Assembly (NCBI RefSeq): GCF_900460315.1
Contig: NZ_UHIO01000001.1
Coordinates: 2,132,001 to 2,196,000 of the forward strand
DNA: 64,000 nt
DNA from: Veillonella criceti
GTDB lineage: Bacteria; Bacillota; Negativicutes; Veillonellales; Veillonellaceae
Direction: 5' to 3'
Notes under the pieces: model-generated
Seen by the model: the letters and a program-made list of their open reading frames with translations, nothing else
What the model was told of the DNA's origin: nothing
Database searches by the model: none
Position numbers and translations under genes: made by a program
In this document: piece by piece, positions 1-8,771 of the stretch
Layout: each line of letters begins with the position of its first letter
Numbering within the stretch: position 1 is the first letter of the stretch

Positions 1-632
1 TGGGTAAACACATGAGTGATTTACGTATTATTTCTTGTCACCTTGGTAATGGTTCTAGTGTGGCTGCTATTAAAGCAGGTCGTTCCATTGATACATCCAT
101 GGGCTTCACACCACTATCTGGCTTGATTATGGGTACTCGTTGTGGTGATATTGACCCAGCTATCGTGCCTTTCTTGATGGATAAATGGGATATGACATAC
201 CATGAAATCGACGCTATTATGAACAAAAAATCTGGCGTACTTGGTATTTCCGGTGTATCCAATGACTTCCGTGTGATTGAAGAAGCTGCTGAAGAAGGTA
301 ACAAACGTGCTCAATTGGCACTTGATATGTTCCATTACAAAGTTCGTTCCACAATTGGTGCGTATGCAGCTGTTATGGGCGGTGTAGATGCTATCGTATT
401 TACGGCTGGTATCGGTGAAAACGGTATTGGTAACCGTGATGCTATCTGTAATGGCTTAGAATACCTTGGCACTCGTCTTGACCGTGAACGTAACAACGTA
501 CGTGGTAAAGAAACTGAAATCAGTGTAGAAGGTTCTAAAGTTAAAATCTTTGTAGTTCCTACTAACGAAGAAATCATGATTGCTCGTGATACTAAACGTA
601 TTACAGCAAGTCTTGTAATGAAAAACTGGTAA
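1..632 (+). CDS. ackA: acetate kinase, C-terminal part (5' end outside window)
   Basis: Acetate kinase interconverts acetyl phosphate + ADP and acetate + ATP, the energy-yielding last step of acetate fermentation in the cytoplasm. The reading frame is open from base 3 and continues beyond the left edge, so the Met at base 12 is internal. Visible are the ASKHA-kinase blocks [36 protein letters not shown] and [13 protein letters not shown] near the C-terminus, which match the family closely. About 210 of the usual 400 residues are present. A hairpin follows at 667-692, so it is probably the last gene of its transcript (commonly pta-ackA, not visible here). Confidence 0.95.
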   Translation, partial: GKHMSDLRIISCHLGNGSSVAAIKAGRSIDTSMGFTPLSGLIMGTRCGDIDPAIVPFLMDKWDMTYHEIDAIMNKKSGVLGISGVSNDFRVIEEAAEEGNKRAQLALDMFHYKVRSTIGAYAAVMGGVDAIVFTAGIGENGIGNRDAICNGLEYLGTRLDRERNNVRGKETEISVEGSKVKIFVVPTNEEIMIARDTKRITASLVMKNW

Positions 633-666
633 TTACATATTCGTGTGAACGAAATATAACACATAC

Positions 667-692
667 GCGCAGTACCTTAGCAGGTACTGCGC
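667..692 (+). terminator. hairpin after ackA
   Basis: A perfect 10-bp stem (GCGCAGTACC / GGTACTGCGC) with a 6-base loop lies 35 bases after the ackA stop. The T-tract that follows is poor (gttgtagttta), so termination may be partial. Confidence 0.6.
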
Positions 693-730
693 GTTGTAGT
701 TTATAGTCTAATCGGGGGTAAGGATAAACG

Positions 731-1315
731 ATGAAATTATATTTGGCTTCTGGTTCGCCACGGCGACGAGAACTATTAGATCAATTAGCTATTCCTTTTA
801 CAGTCGTAAAAAGTACCTATGAAGAGCATAATGAACAATATGAATCGCCATATGAGTTGGTGGAACAACAAGCTTTAGGTAAAGCCTTAGAAGCGGTGCT
901 ACCTGAGATTACAGCTAATGAAACTCCTTATGTTGTGCTAGGTGCTGATACGATAGTTGTACATAGAAATCATAAATTAGGCAAACCAGCCAATGAGATA
1001 GAAGCTAAGACTATGTTACAGGAATTGTCTGGTGAATACCATGAGGTCGTTACTGGTGTTGCCCTTTGTCGGTATGAGGGAGCACATCAACTAGTTAGTC
1101 AAAAGGTATTTCATGTGCGAACGAAAGTTTATTTCTTTCCACTCAGTGATAAAGAGATTATTGATTATGTGGCTACTGGTGAACCACTTGATAAAGCGGG
1201 TGCTTATGGTATTCAAGGCAAAGGCGCGTATTTAGTAAAAGGGATTGAAGGGTCTTATACCAATGTGGTGGGATTGCCAGTAGAAATGGTAGCTAGAGAA
1301 TTAACGCAATGGTAG
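731..1315 (+). CDS. maf: Maf family nucleoside triphosphate pyrophosphatase
   Basis: Maf proteins hydrolyse non-canonical or particular NTPs (dTTP/UTP-type house-cleaning) and have been linked to septum formation. The 194-aa product has the N-terminal signature LASGSPRRRELL (residues 5-16), the central VVLGADTIV motif and VTGVALC, and normal family length. The start is preceded by a gggggtaagga ribosome site. It sits just upstream of radC and the mreBCD cluster, the classic maf-radC-mreB order of Firmicutes. The last codons and the stop lie inside a 23-bp tandem duplication (1286-1338), so the C-terminus may differ from relatives. Confidence 0.93.
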   Translation: MKLYLASGSPRRRELLDQLAIPFTVVKSTYEEHNEQYESPYELVEQQALGKALEAVLPEITANETPYVVLGADTIVVHRNHKLGKPANEIEAKTMLQELSGEYHEVVTGVALCRYEGAHQLVSQKVFHVRTKVYFFPLSDKEIIDYVATGEPLDKAGAYGIQGKGAYLVKGIEGSYTNVVGLPVEMVARELTQW

Positions 1316-1338
1316 CTAGAGAATTAACGCAATGGTAG
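1286..1338 (+). repeat. 23-bp tandem duplication over the maf stop codon
   Basis: A 23-base unit starting atggtagctagag occurs at 1286-1308 and again, identical, at 1309-1331, followed by the first 7 bases of a third copy. The maf stop (1313-1315) is in the second copy. Confidence 0.95.
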
Positions 1339-1362
1339 TAAAATAGGGGAGACGATATATTC

Positions 1363-2061
1363 ATGAGAGCGATGACAACGGGCTGTGTTCGAGAATGGCA
1401 GCCTTGGCAACAACCGCGGGAGAAGTTTTTTCAATTAGGACCTAATAATGTAAGTACGGAAGAGTTATTGGCGATTTTATTGCGTACAGGGCGGCCTGGG
1501 GCTTCTGTATTAGAATTAGCGAAGGAAGTGTTGCATACCGTACAACATGGTGCGTATGGACTCAATGAAATTACAGTGCAGGGTCTGCAAACTATCAAGG
1601 GGATTGGCCGTGATAAGGCTGTTACTGTGTGTGCAGCTATTGAATTGGGACGACGGCTAGGGCAATTAAAAGTCAAACAACGCTATGAGGATTTTAGTAA
1701 TCCTAAAGCCGTTGCATCCTATGTTATGGAACGATTGCGATATGAAAAGGAAGAACATGTATGCGCTGCTTTTTTAAATTGTAAAAATAAGTTGATTACG
1801 ATTGATACGATGTCTATTGGTGGGCTCACTGGGAGTTTGGCGGAACAGCGAACCGTGTTCCGCCAAGCTTTGCAGGCTAATGCGGCCAGTCTAATTTTAA
1901 TCCATAATCATCCATCAGGCGACGCCACCCCTAGCGAAGATGATGTGACGATTACAAAGGTGTTTATTAAAGCGGGTTTGGTGATGGGCATCCCTGTGCT
2001 TGATCATATAATTATTGGTGATGGCATATATACCAGTCTTTGTGAAAAAGGGTTGTTATAA
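1363..2061 (+). CDS. radC: RadC family protein (JAB/MPN domain)
   Basis: A RadC-like protein of 232 aa: an N-terminal helix-hairpin-helix part (TIKGIGRDKAVTV, about residues 66-80) and a C-terminal JAB1/MPN metalloprotease-like domain with the zinc motif HNHPSGDATPSEDD (about 181-194), the JAMM pattern. The name comes from an old link to DNA repair that has been questioned; the true role is unknown. The chosen ATG follows a ggggagac ribosome site; an ATG three codons later is possible. It lies between maf and mreB, its usual place in Firmicutes. Confidence 0.93.
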   Translation: MRAMTTGCVREWQPWQQPREKFFQLGPNNVSTEELLAILLRTGRPGASVLELAKEVLHTVQHGAYGLNEITVQGLQTIKGIGRDKAVTVCAAIELGRRLGQLKVKQRYEDFSNPKAVASYVMERLRYEKEEHVCAAFLNCKNKLITIDTMSIGGLTGSLAEQRTVFRQALQANAASLILIHNHPSGDATPSEDDVTITKVFIKAGLVMGIPVLDHIIIGDGIYTSLCEKGLL

Positions 2062-2084
2062 TTGAAGAACTCCTATGTGGTTGG

Positions 2085-2114
2085 TTGATTTATCCTTGCT
2101 GGCAATAGTATAAT
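2085..2114 (+). promoter_or_regulatory. sigma-70-type promoter of the mre cluster
   Basis: TTGATT (2085-2090) and TATAAT (2109-2114) are separated by 18 bases, 32 bases before the mreB start. Confidence 0.55.
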
Positions 2115-2146
2115 TAAGAGATGAGTTAAGTAAGGAGACTAAACAA

Positions 2147-3184
2147 ATGATTCGTATATTTTCGTCCTTAGGACGAGACTTAGGCATAGATATAGGCACA
2201 GTTAATACACATATCCATGTACAAGGACGTGGTGTTGTTTTATCTGAGCCATCATTAGTAGCGACTGACACTAAACAAGAGGGCATTGTAGCGGTAGGGG
2301 CGGATGCAGAACGTTTGTTATTACGCACCCCTGATATGCTTGATGAAATGCGTCCTTTACGGGATGGTTTTATTGTAGATTATCGGGTAATGCTTACGAT
2401 GCTTCGCCATTTTATGAATAAAGCATCTCGCTCAGTAGGGCGTACGCGCGTGATTATGGCCGTTCCTTGTGGGATTACGGATGTAGAAAAGCGGGCTATG
2501 ACAGATGCTATTATTCAAGCTGGTGCACGGGAAGCCTATTTGTTAGAAGCCCCTATTGCAGCGGCCTTAGGTTGCCATTTACCTGTATTTGAAGCTTGTG
2601 GGAGTATGGCCGTTGATATTGGCGGGGGAACTACTGATATTGGCGTTATGTCTTTAGGTGGCAAGGTAATAGCGCATTCTGCCCGTATTGGCGGCCATGA
2701 TTTTAATGAAAGTATTTTACAGTACATAAAAAATACCTTCTCTGTTATGGTGGCGGTAGAGACTGTAGAAGCGATTAAATTAGAATTAGGTACAGCGTTA
2801 CCACCGCAAGAAGAAATGGAATTATCTTTTTTAGGCCGCGATATTGCGAATGGTCTTATGAAGCGGATTATAATTCGTAAATCAGAAGTTTATCAAGTGA
2901 TGCAGGAAACCTTGCAACGCATTGTAGATGAAATTAAATCAGTTGTGGAACAAACACCGCCTGAACTTGCTGCTGATATTATGGAACGGGGTATGATTTT
3001 AACGGGGGCTACAGCGCTTATGGAAGGGCTAGGACAGCGATTGAGTGAGGAATTAGGAATTCCTGTACAAGTGCCACCAGAGCCGGGTTTTGCAGTGGCT
3101 GTGGGTTTAGGTCAGGCGGGCAAGGAATTTGCGCGCATGGAACGCTTTATAATTGCCTCGAAGAATCGGAAAGGAAGGGCGTAA
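2147..3184 (+). CDS. mreB: rod shape-determining protein MreB
   Basis: Actin-like ATPase that forms membrane-bound filaments and steers the elongation machinery of the cell wall. The 345-aa protein has the family length and actin-fold nucleotide motifs: LGIDIGTVNTHIHV near the N-terminus (phosphate 1) and VDIGGGTTDIGVMS near residue 155-168 (phosphate 2). AAGGAGA precedes the ATG. It overlaps mreC by one base (TAATG). Its presence is notable if the host is a coccus, as the Veillonella-like context suggests. Confidence 0.96.
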   Translation: MIRIFSSLGRDLGIDIGTVNTHIHVQGRGVVLSEPSLVATDTKQEGIVAVGADAERLLLRTPDMLDEMRPLRDGFIVDYRVMLTMLRHFMNKASRSVGRTRVIMAVPCGITDVEKRAMTDAIIQAGAREAYLLEAPIAAALGCHLPVFEACGSMAVDIGGGTTDIGVMSLGGKVIAHSARIGGHDFNESILQYIKNTFSVMVAVETVEAIKLELGTALPPQEEMELSFLGRDIANGLMKRIIIRKSEVYQVMQETLQRIVDEIKSVVEQTPPELAADIMERGMILTGATALMEGLGQRLSEELGIPVQVPPEPGFAVAVGLGQAGKEFARMERFIIASKNRKGRA

Positions 3185-4101
3185 TGTTTTCATCAGAACG
3201 ACGTTTAATTGCTATAGTAGGGCTTTGTTGTGTATTCTTAGCCCTATTAGGCTATGCTTGGAAACAACGGACGAGTATTCCCTATGTAACAGTACCATTT
3301 GAGCGGATTACAACACCTTTTACATATGGCGCTTCACGGTTCTTAGGAGCTATTCATACGGGCATTTCTGTTATTGATACAGCTATTAATGGCACGAAAG
3401 AAATGGATGCTATTCGGGAAGAAAATGCGCAACTAGAGCAAAAGATGACTAATTACGATGAAGTGGTTGCTGAGAATATGCGCCTGCGCCAATTGTTGTC
3501 GTTTCAGAATAGTCATCCTCAATTTGATATGATGGCGGCGGCCGTGGTGACTCGTGATGTAGGTACTTGGACTAATACCTTTACTATTGATCGTGGTAGT
3601 GAGGATGGCATTGAACCTAATATGGCGGTAGTTATTCCTGGTGGGGTCGTTGGTTTTATTAGTGACGTGTATACGCATTCGGCACGGGTTCAGACAATCC
3701 TTGATCCCCGTACTGCCATTGGGGTTATTGTACAGCGACCTGAATCGCGGGTAGCATCTATTGTAAAAGGCAATGGGAGTAATCCTGATGAGCCTTTATT
3801 GGTGAATGTGGCTCGTGACGGGGATGTGTTGACGGGTGATACGCTGATTACGTCAGGCTACGGTGGCATTTATCCTAAAGGTCTTTTAGTTGGTCATGTG
3901 GCTCGTATTGATAATGACTCAGAAGGATTTGTGAAAAATGCTGTTGTTCAATTATCCGCTGATTTACGTAATGTAGAAGAAGTATTTGTCATTCTTCGTT
4001 CCCGTGAAGGGGAGTTAGATAAACCAAGTTTAACACCTAAATTGGTACCTCAGACACAGCGTGACCAAGTAGAAGGGGTTAAAGGAGCGACAAAACAATG
4101 A
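3184..4101 (+). CDS. mreC: rod shape-determining protein MreC
   Basis: Bitopic membrane protein that links cytoplasmic MreB to periplasmic PBP2 and activates the elongasome. The 305-aa product has one transmembrane helix (about residues 8-25), a coiled-coil stretch rich in Glu/Gln (about 72-105) and the beta-barrel domain with VTRDVGTWTNTFTIDRGS and GVVGFISDV. It is cotranscribed with mreB (1-base overlap) and mreD (4-base overlap). The C-terminal 25 residues are a polar tail. Confidence 0.94.
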   Translation: MFSSERRLIAIVGLCCVFLALLGYAWKQRTSIPYVTVPFERITTPFTYGASRFLGAIHTGISVIDTAINGTKEMDAIREENAQLEQKMTNYDEVVAENMRLRQLLSFQNSHPQFDMMAAAVVTRDVGTWTNTFTIDRGSEDGIEPNMAVVIPGGVVGFISDVYTHSARVQTILDPRTAIGVIVQRPESRVASIVKGNGSNPDEPLLVNVARDGDVLTGDTLITSGYGGIYPKGLLVGHVARIDNDSEGFVKNAVVQLSADLRNVEEVFVILRSREGELDKPSLTPKLVPQTQRDQVEGVKGATKQ

Positions 4102-4589
4102 GAACTATGATTTATATACTCATGGGCGTTTTTACGTTTCTTATTCAGGCCAATGTATTTCCTATGTTATTTCGCCAAGGCTGGTTACCTAATTTGATTT
4201 TAGTATGGGTTATTGTACTGGCACTGATTAAAGGACGCCGTATTGGTTTGATGGCAGCTATTGTCGGTGGCTTGGTGCATGATATACTCATATCTAATTC
4301 CTTTGGGTTACATTTTTTCCCTTATATTGCTGTGGCTTATTTGGTAAGCATTTGGTCTCATAGCGTATATGAAGAACAATGGTATGTTACCTTTGCTTGG
4401 GTATCGGTAGCCACGATAGTTGATATGCTGGTGCGCATAGGTATGTTATGGCTAGGCCGTGAAGATATATTGATTGGCACTTACATTTGGCATCACATTT
4501 GGCCCGTTTGGTGGCTCAATGGATTGCTGGGGATTATGATTCATGAAATTCTCTGGAATATGGAAGAGAAAGATGAATATATTTGGTAG
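4098..4589 (+). CDS. mreD: rod shape-determining protein MreD
   Basis: Small integral membrane partner of MreC in the elongasome. The 163-aa protein is very hydrophobic with five or six predicted membrane spans and the MreD-like GLVHDILISNSFGLH segment. The assignment rests on hydropathy and on its fixed place between mreC (4-base overlap) and PBP2. Translation is probably coupled to mreC. Confidence 0.9.
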   Translation: MRTMIYILMGVFTFLIQANVFPMLFRQGWLPNLILVWVIVLALIKGRRIGLMAAIVGGLVHDILISNSFGLHFFPYIAVAYLVSIWSHSVYEEQWYVTFAWVSVATIVDMLVRIGMLWLGREDILIGTYIWHHIWPVWWLNGLLGIMIHEILWNMEEKDEYIW

Positions 4590-4613
4590 TACTTTATAAT
4601 AGGAGGCATCGGC

Positions 4614-6518
4614 GTGCTTGAAGCATTATATAAAAAGAATAAAAAAGGCCGTTTTGATGCCTTAGCATATACAGTGATGGCAATTTTTGTCATCTTGGTG
4701 ATTCGCTTGTTTTACTTGCAGATTATGGATGGCGAGTATTATCACACAAAGGCAGAAGGCAATCGATTGCGCATGGTATCGGTGACGGCCGCTCGTGGTG
4801 TTATGTATGATCGCAATGGGCAAATTGTAGCGGGTTCACGACCAGCTTATACGGTATCTATTGTGCCAACCGGTAAGGATATTGATCCTGCCGAATTAGA
4901 GCGTTTGGCCACGATGCTTAATATTAAGCCTGAAACGATTCAAAGTAAGATTGCTGATCATAAAGGGGGCTATGAACCCATCCGGTTGGCTACGGATATT
5001 ACGATGGATAGGGTGACTATGATTGAGGAACATCGACATGAGTTGCCGGGCGTATCCATTGAAGTAGAACCATTGCGTTATTATCCGTATGACTCCTTAG
5101 CTTCTCAGTTATTTGGCTATGTAGGCGAAGTGAGTGAGGATGAATTAAATGAGATTAAAGCTGAAAATCCTGAAACTACAGTAGGTCCAGGTACAATTTT
5201 AGGTCGTTCTGGCTTAGAAAAAATGTATGATGATGTATTGCGAGGTACTGATGGCGGTAAACAGGTGGAAGTTGATGCTACGGGCCGGCCTGTAGCAGAA
5301 GTAGGGCGTAAGGATACGATTCCGGGGCGTAACATTCACTTGACGATTGATTTACCATTGCAAAAGGCGGCTGAAAAGGCGGTGGCGGATCAATTAGCTT
5401 CATTGCGTTCACAGGGTATACCTGCTCGTGGGGCGGCCGTAGTTGCTATGGATCCTAATACGGGTGCAGTACTCGCTATGGTTAGTGCTCCAGGTTTTAA
5501 CCCTAATTGGTTTGCTCGTGGCATTACTTCGGCGCAGTGGAATCAACTCAATACAGATCCTAATCATCCTTTTGATAATAAAGTTATTTCTGGTGAATAT
5601 CCACCAGGGTCACCTTTTAAAATTGTTACAGGCGCCGCCGCATTAGAGTTAAAGAAAGTGACGCCTAATGAAATGATTTTCGATAGTGGGCGTCACTGGT
5701 TAATTGACAAACGAAATGCAGAAGGTGAAGCCTTAGGTTGGCTTGATTTTAATACGGCATTAGCTAAATCGGATAACGTGTATTTCTATGAAATGGGGAA
5801 TCGCGTAGGGATTGAAGAATTAGATCGGTTTGCCAAACTGTTTGGTTTAGGTGAGAAAACTGGCATTCGGCTCTATGGTGAGTCTAGTGGTAACTTAGCT
5901 AGTCCGGAATATAAGCGCAAAGTATTTGATCAAGACTGGTATTTAGGGGAAACCTTTGATGCGGCCATTGGTCAGTCCTTTACTCTCGTAACGCCTATTC
6001 AAATGGCGGTACTTATGTCGGAAGTGGCGAATGGGGGTATTCGCTATCAACCATATGTAGTAAGCCGTGTAGATAATAGTGATGGTACTCCGGCTGAAAT
6101 TTTTGGCCCTAAAAAAATAGGGGTATTGCAAGTGTCTAAAACGGTAATGGATTTAATTCGCAATGCGTTGCGTGATGTTACTGCTGAAGGTGGTACGGCC
6201 GGCTCTTTATTTAAAGGTTGGCCCATTGAAATTGCCGGTAAAACAGGTACGGCCGAAAATGCTACGGGACGTGACCACGGTTGGTTTGTAGCTTATGCAC
6301 CGTATGATAAACCACGTATTGTAGTGGTTGCTTTAGTAGAACAAGGTAGTTTTGGCGCTGGTTCGGCGGGGCCTATTGTAAAAGATGTATTAGCAGAATA
6401 TTTTCAGATTAATGAAGGTAAAGGACCTAATAATGCTAATGGCACAGCTGGTGCTGGCACTAATACGGCAACGGGTACGACTACGAATGATACCGTTACA
6501 GGGCCCAAAGTTCCATAA
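4614..6518 (+). CDS. mrdA: penicillin-binding protein 2 (elongation transpeptidase)
   Basis: Class B penicillin-binding protein that cross-links peptidoglycan during side-wall growth with RodA. The 634-aa protein has an N-terminal membrane anchor (about residues 18-38), a dimerisation domain, and the transpeptidase domain with SPFK (SxxK, near residue 331), SDN (SxN) and KTGTAE (KTG). Translation begins at GTG behind AGGAGGCAT. The C-terminus is a low-complexity Gly/Thr/Asn tail of about 30 residues (NANGTAGAGTNTATGTT), not needed for catalysis. It sits in the mreBCD-PBP2-minD-rodA operon. Confidence 0.95.
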   Translation: MLEALYKKNKKGRFDALAYTVMAIFVILVIRLFYLQIMDGEYYHTKAEGNRLRMVSVTAARGVMYDRNGQIVAGSRPAYTVSIVPTGKDIDPAELERLATMLNIKPETIQSKIADHKGGYEPIRLATDITMDRVTMIEEHRHELPGVSIEVEPLRYYPYDSLASQLFGYVGEVSEDELNEIKAENPETTVGPGTILGRSGLEKMYDDVLRGTDGGKQVEVDATGRPVAEVGRKDTIPGRNIHLTIDLPLQKAAEKAVADQLASLRSQGIPARGAAVVAMDPNTGAVLAMVSAPGFNPNWFARGITSAQWNQLNTDPNHPFDNKVISGEYPPGSPFKIVTGAAALELKKVTPNEMIFDSGRHWLIDKRNAEGEALGWLDFNTALAKSDNVYFYEMGNRVGIEELDRFAKLFGLGEKTGIRLYGESSGNLASPEYKRKVFDQDWYLGETFDAAIGQSFTLVTPIQMAVLMSEVANGGIRYQPYVVSRVDNSDGTPAEIFGPKKIGVLQVSKTVMDLIRNALRDVTAEGGTAGSLFKGWPIEIAGKTGTAENATGRDHGWFVAYAPYDKPRIVVVALVEQGSFGAGSAGPIVKDVLAEYFQINEGKGPNNANGTAGAGTNTATGTTTNDTVTGPKVP

Positions 6519-6551
6519 AGGGAAAGAAGTCTAAAGGAGAAAGGAGTAGCT

Positions 6552-7544
6552 ATGGGAAAAATTATAGCCATTATGTCAGGTAAGGGTGGCGTTGGTAAAA
6601 CCACGTTGACTGCTTATGTAGGTGCGGCATTAAATCGTCGAGGGTATCGCGTACTCATTACGGATGCCGATTTTGGCATGCGTGATCTTGATTTAGTGCT
6701 TGGCAAGGAAAATGATATTTTCTTTGATGCTGTTGATATTTGGAAAGACCGTTGTAATAAAGATAATGCTATGGTACCTTTGCGTGAAGGGTTTGATTTT
6801 TTACCAGCTACTCAAAGCCGTCGTTGGGAAGATGTGGGCCGTAAAGGGTATGGTAAGTTAATTAAAAAAATTGCGAAAGATTATGACTATGTAATCATTG
6901 ATGCGCCAGCCGGTATTGGACGAGGTAATGAAGCTATTTTTAGAGTGGCTGAACAGTTATTACTAGTGGCTGAACCGATGTGGGTTTCCTTGCGGGCTGT
7001 ACAGCGAGTTATGCAATTATGCCATGAAGAGCGTTTATTTAATTATGGTTTGGTGTTAAATAATGTGGGCCGTAGTGAAGCGGCTGTACCTGTTGAGGAA
7101 GCACTACAAAGTTTACAAGTAGAAAACTTAGCTACCATATGGCCTCACAGTGCTAATATTTTGAATTGGTCGCAAGCCGGGGTCCTTCATGAAGAATGCG
7201 ACGAAGCCATCGAAACTATGATGGAACCATTATTAACCTATCTTGAGTCAGATACGGCTTGGGAAGAAACTGATATTTTGGAACGGTGGCATTCCTTGTT
7301 TGACGTGCAGAACGTTGATGAAGAGGAAGCGATTACTGAAACAGATACAGATACAGATACTGATGAGTCTGTTGAGGTAGCTATGACACCAGAGAATAAA
7401 ACTGAGACTATTGAGCTAGTTACAGAGACTCAAGCTAATGAGGTTGAACAACAAAACGAAGAGCCCCCTAAAAAAACAAGTTTTGGGTCGCTTTTAAAAC
7501 GTCGGTTTGCGAGTTTTTGGAACCGTGGCGGACGTTTTCGCTAG
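6552..7544 (+). CDS. minD: MinD/ParA-like ATPase with acidic linker and basic tail
   Basis: Deviant Walker A ATPase: SGKGGVGKTT at residues 9-18, DADFGMRDLDLVLG (Switch I) and DYVIIDAPAGIG (Walker B), all typical of MinD, the membrane ATPase that positions the division site. After about residue 255 comes an acidic linker with a TDTDTD repeat, then a basic, aromatic C-terminal tail (FGSLLKRRFASFWNRGGRF) that could be an amphipathic membrane-targeting helix. It lies between PBP2 and rodA, where many Negativicutes-type operons carry minC-minD-minE, but neither minC nor minE is here. Another ParA-family function is possible; the membrane role is inferred. Confidence 0.8.
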   Translation: MGKIIAIMSGKGGVGKTTLTAYVGAALNRRGYRVLITDADFGMRDLDLVLGKENDIFFDAVDIWKDRCNKDNAMVPLREGFDFLPATQSRRWEDVGRKGYGKLIKKIAKDYDYVIIDAPAGIGRGNEAIFRVAEQLLLVAEPMWVSLRAVQRVMQLCHEERLFNYGLVLNNVGRSEAAVPVEEALQSLQVENLATIWPHSANILNWSQAGVLHEECDEAIETMMEPLLTYLESDTAWEETDILERWHSLFDVQNVDEEEAITETDTDTDTDESVEVAMTPENKTETIELVTETQANEVEQQNEEPPKKTSFGSLLKRRFASFWNRGGRFR

Positions 7545-7553
7545 GAGGTATAT

Positions 7554-8657
7554 ATGTGGCATAAAATCTGGCGTGAATGGGATTGGACAGTAGTAATTTC
7601 TACAGTTTTGCTCATTTGCGTAGGGCTTGTCATTATTGGCAGTGCTACCCATGTGAACCGAGAAGGTTTAAATTTTACAGATTTAGTGAGTAAACAAATT
7701 TTATTTTTCTTTATTAATGCAGTCATTGTTGTACTTATGCAATGGTTTGATTATCGCCGTTTGCGGGCGTGGGGACGACCTTTATATTTCGTTACCATAG
7801 TTTTACTATTAGCCGTTATGTTCATTGGGACGTCAGCTCTAGGGGCTCAGCGGTGGATTCAAATTGGGCCAATTACGATTCAGCCTTCTGAATTTACAAA
7901 ATTGCTTATGATTATTAGTATGGCTAAAATGATGGAACATCGAGTGAATCAGTTAAATACGTTCCGCTCTTTGGTGCCCATAGTAGTGTTTGTAGGGATT
8001 CCGGCGTTATTAGTGTTTAAACAACCTGACTTAGGAACTTCCTTAGTATATTTGGCTATTCTTTGTGGGATGCTTTTTGTAGGTGGCATTCGAATGCGCC
8101 TTGTTCAAATTATTGTAGGCGTAGCGGTGGTACTAGCTCCACTAGGATGGTTTATTTTAAAAGAGTATCAGAAGCAACGTATTTTGGTTTTCTTAAACCC
8201 GAATATCGATCCTTTTGGCGCTGGCTATCATATTATTCAGTCTAAAATTGCCATTGGCTCGGGTATGATTTTAGGTAAGGGCTTATTTGAAGGTACGCAG
8301 AGCCAGTTAAACTTTTTACCAGAAAATCATACAGATTTTATTTTTTCTGTAATCGGCGAAGAATTAGGCTTTGTAGGTTGCGTTATTGTGTTAATTTTGC
8401 TATTTACTTTAATTTATCGCAGTATTGTCATTGCTCGCAGTGCTAATGATACCTTTGGGATGTTGTTGGCCACTGGCATTGGCTCTATGTTAGTGTTCCA
8501 AGTATTAGTTAATATTGGTATGACTACTGGGATTATGCCTGTTACAGGGATTCCACTACCATTCATTAGTTATGGTGTCAGTGCATTGACGACGAATATG
8601 ATTAGTGTTGGTTTATTGCTCAATATTGCTATGCACCGGAAAAAATTAATGTTCTAG
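7554..8657 (+). CDS. rodA: SEDS glycosyltransferase RodA
   Basis: Polytopic membrane peptidoglycan polymerase of the SEDS family, partner of PBP2 in elongation. The 367-aa protein has about ten hydrophobic spans, the family signatures IGPITIQPSEFTKL and KQPDLGTSLVY, and the C-terminal block TGIPLPFISYGVSALTTNM. AGGAGGTATAT precedes the ATG, 9 bases after the minD-like gene. RodA rather than FtsW is chosen because it sits in the mre operon. Confidence 0.93.
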   Translation: MWHKIWREWDWTVVISTVLLICVGLVIIGSATHVNREGLNFTDLVSKQILFFFINAVIVVLMQWFDYRRLRAWGRPLYFVTIVLLLAVMFIGTSALGAQRWIQIGPITIQPSEFTKLLMIISMAKMMEHRVNQLNTFRSLVPIVVFVGIPALLVFKQPDLGTSLVYLAILCGMLFVGGIRMRLVQIIVGVAVVLAPLGWFILKEYQKQRILVFLNPNIDPFGAGYHIIQSKIAIGSGMILGKGLFEGTQSQLNFLPENHTDFIFSVIGEELGFVGCVIVLILLFTLIYRSIVIARSANDTFGMLLATGIGSMLVFQVLVNIGMTTGIMPVTGIPLPFISYGVSALTTNMISVGLLLNIAMHRKKLMF

Positions 8658-8677
8658 GCTAATCCTATACCTTATAT

Positions 8678-8707
8678 TTGGCGAAGGTAACCGTTATATT
8701 GTATAAT
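8678..8707 (+). promoter_or_regulatory. candidate promoter for the radical-SAM/rng operon
   Basis: TTGGCG (8678-8683) and TATAAT (8702-8707), 18-base spacer, lie in the 114-base gap after rodA and 65 bases before the next start. Confidence 0.45.
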
Positions 8708-8771
8708 AAGAATCTGTACATGATATATCGAATGTTATAGATGTTATGATAGAGTTTGAATCGGAGGTCCT

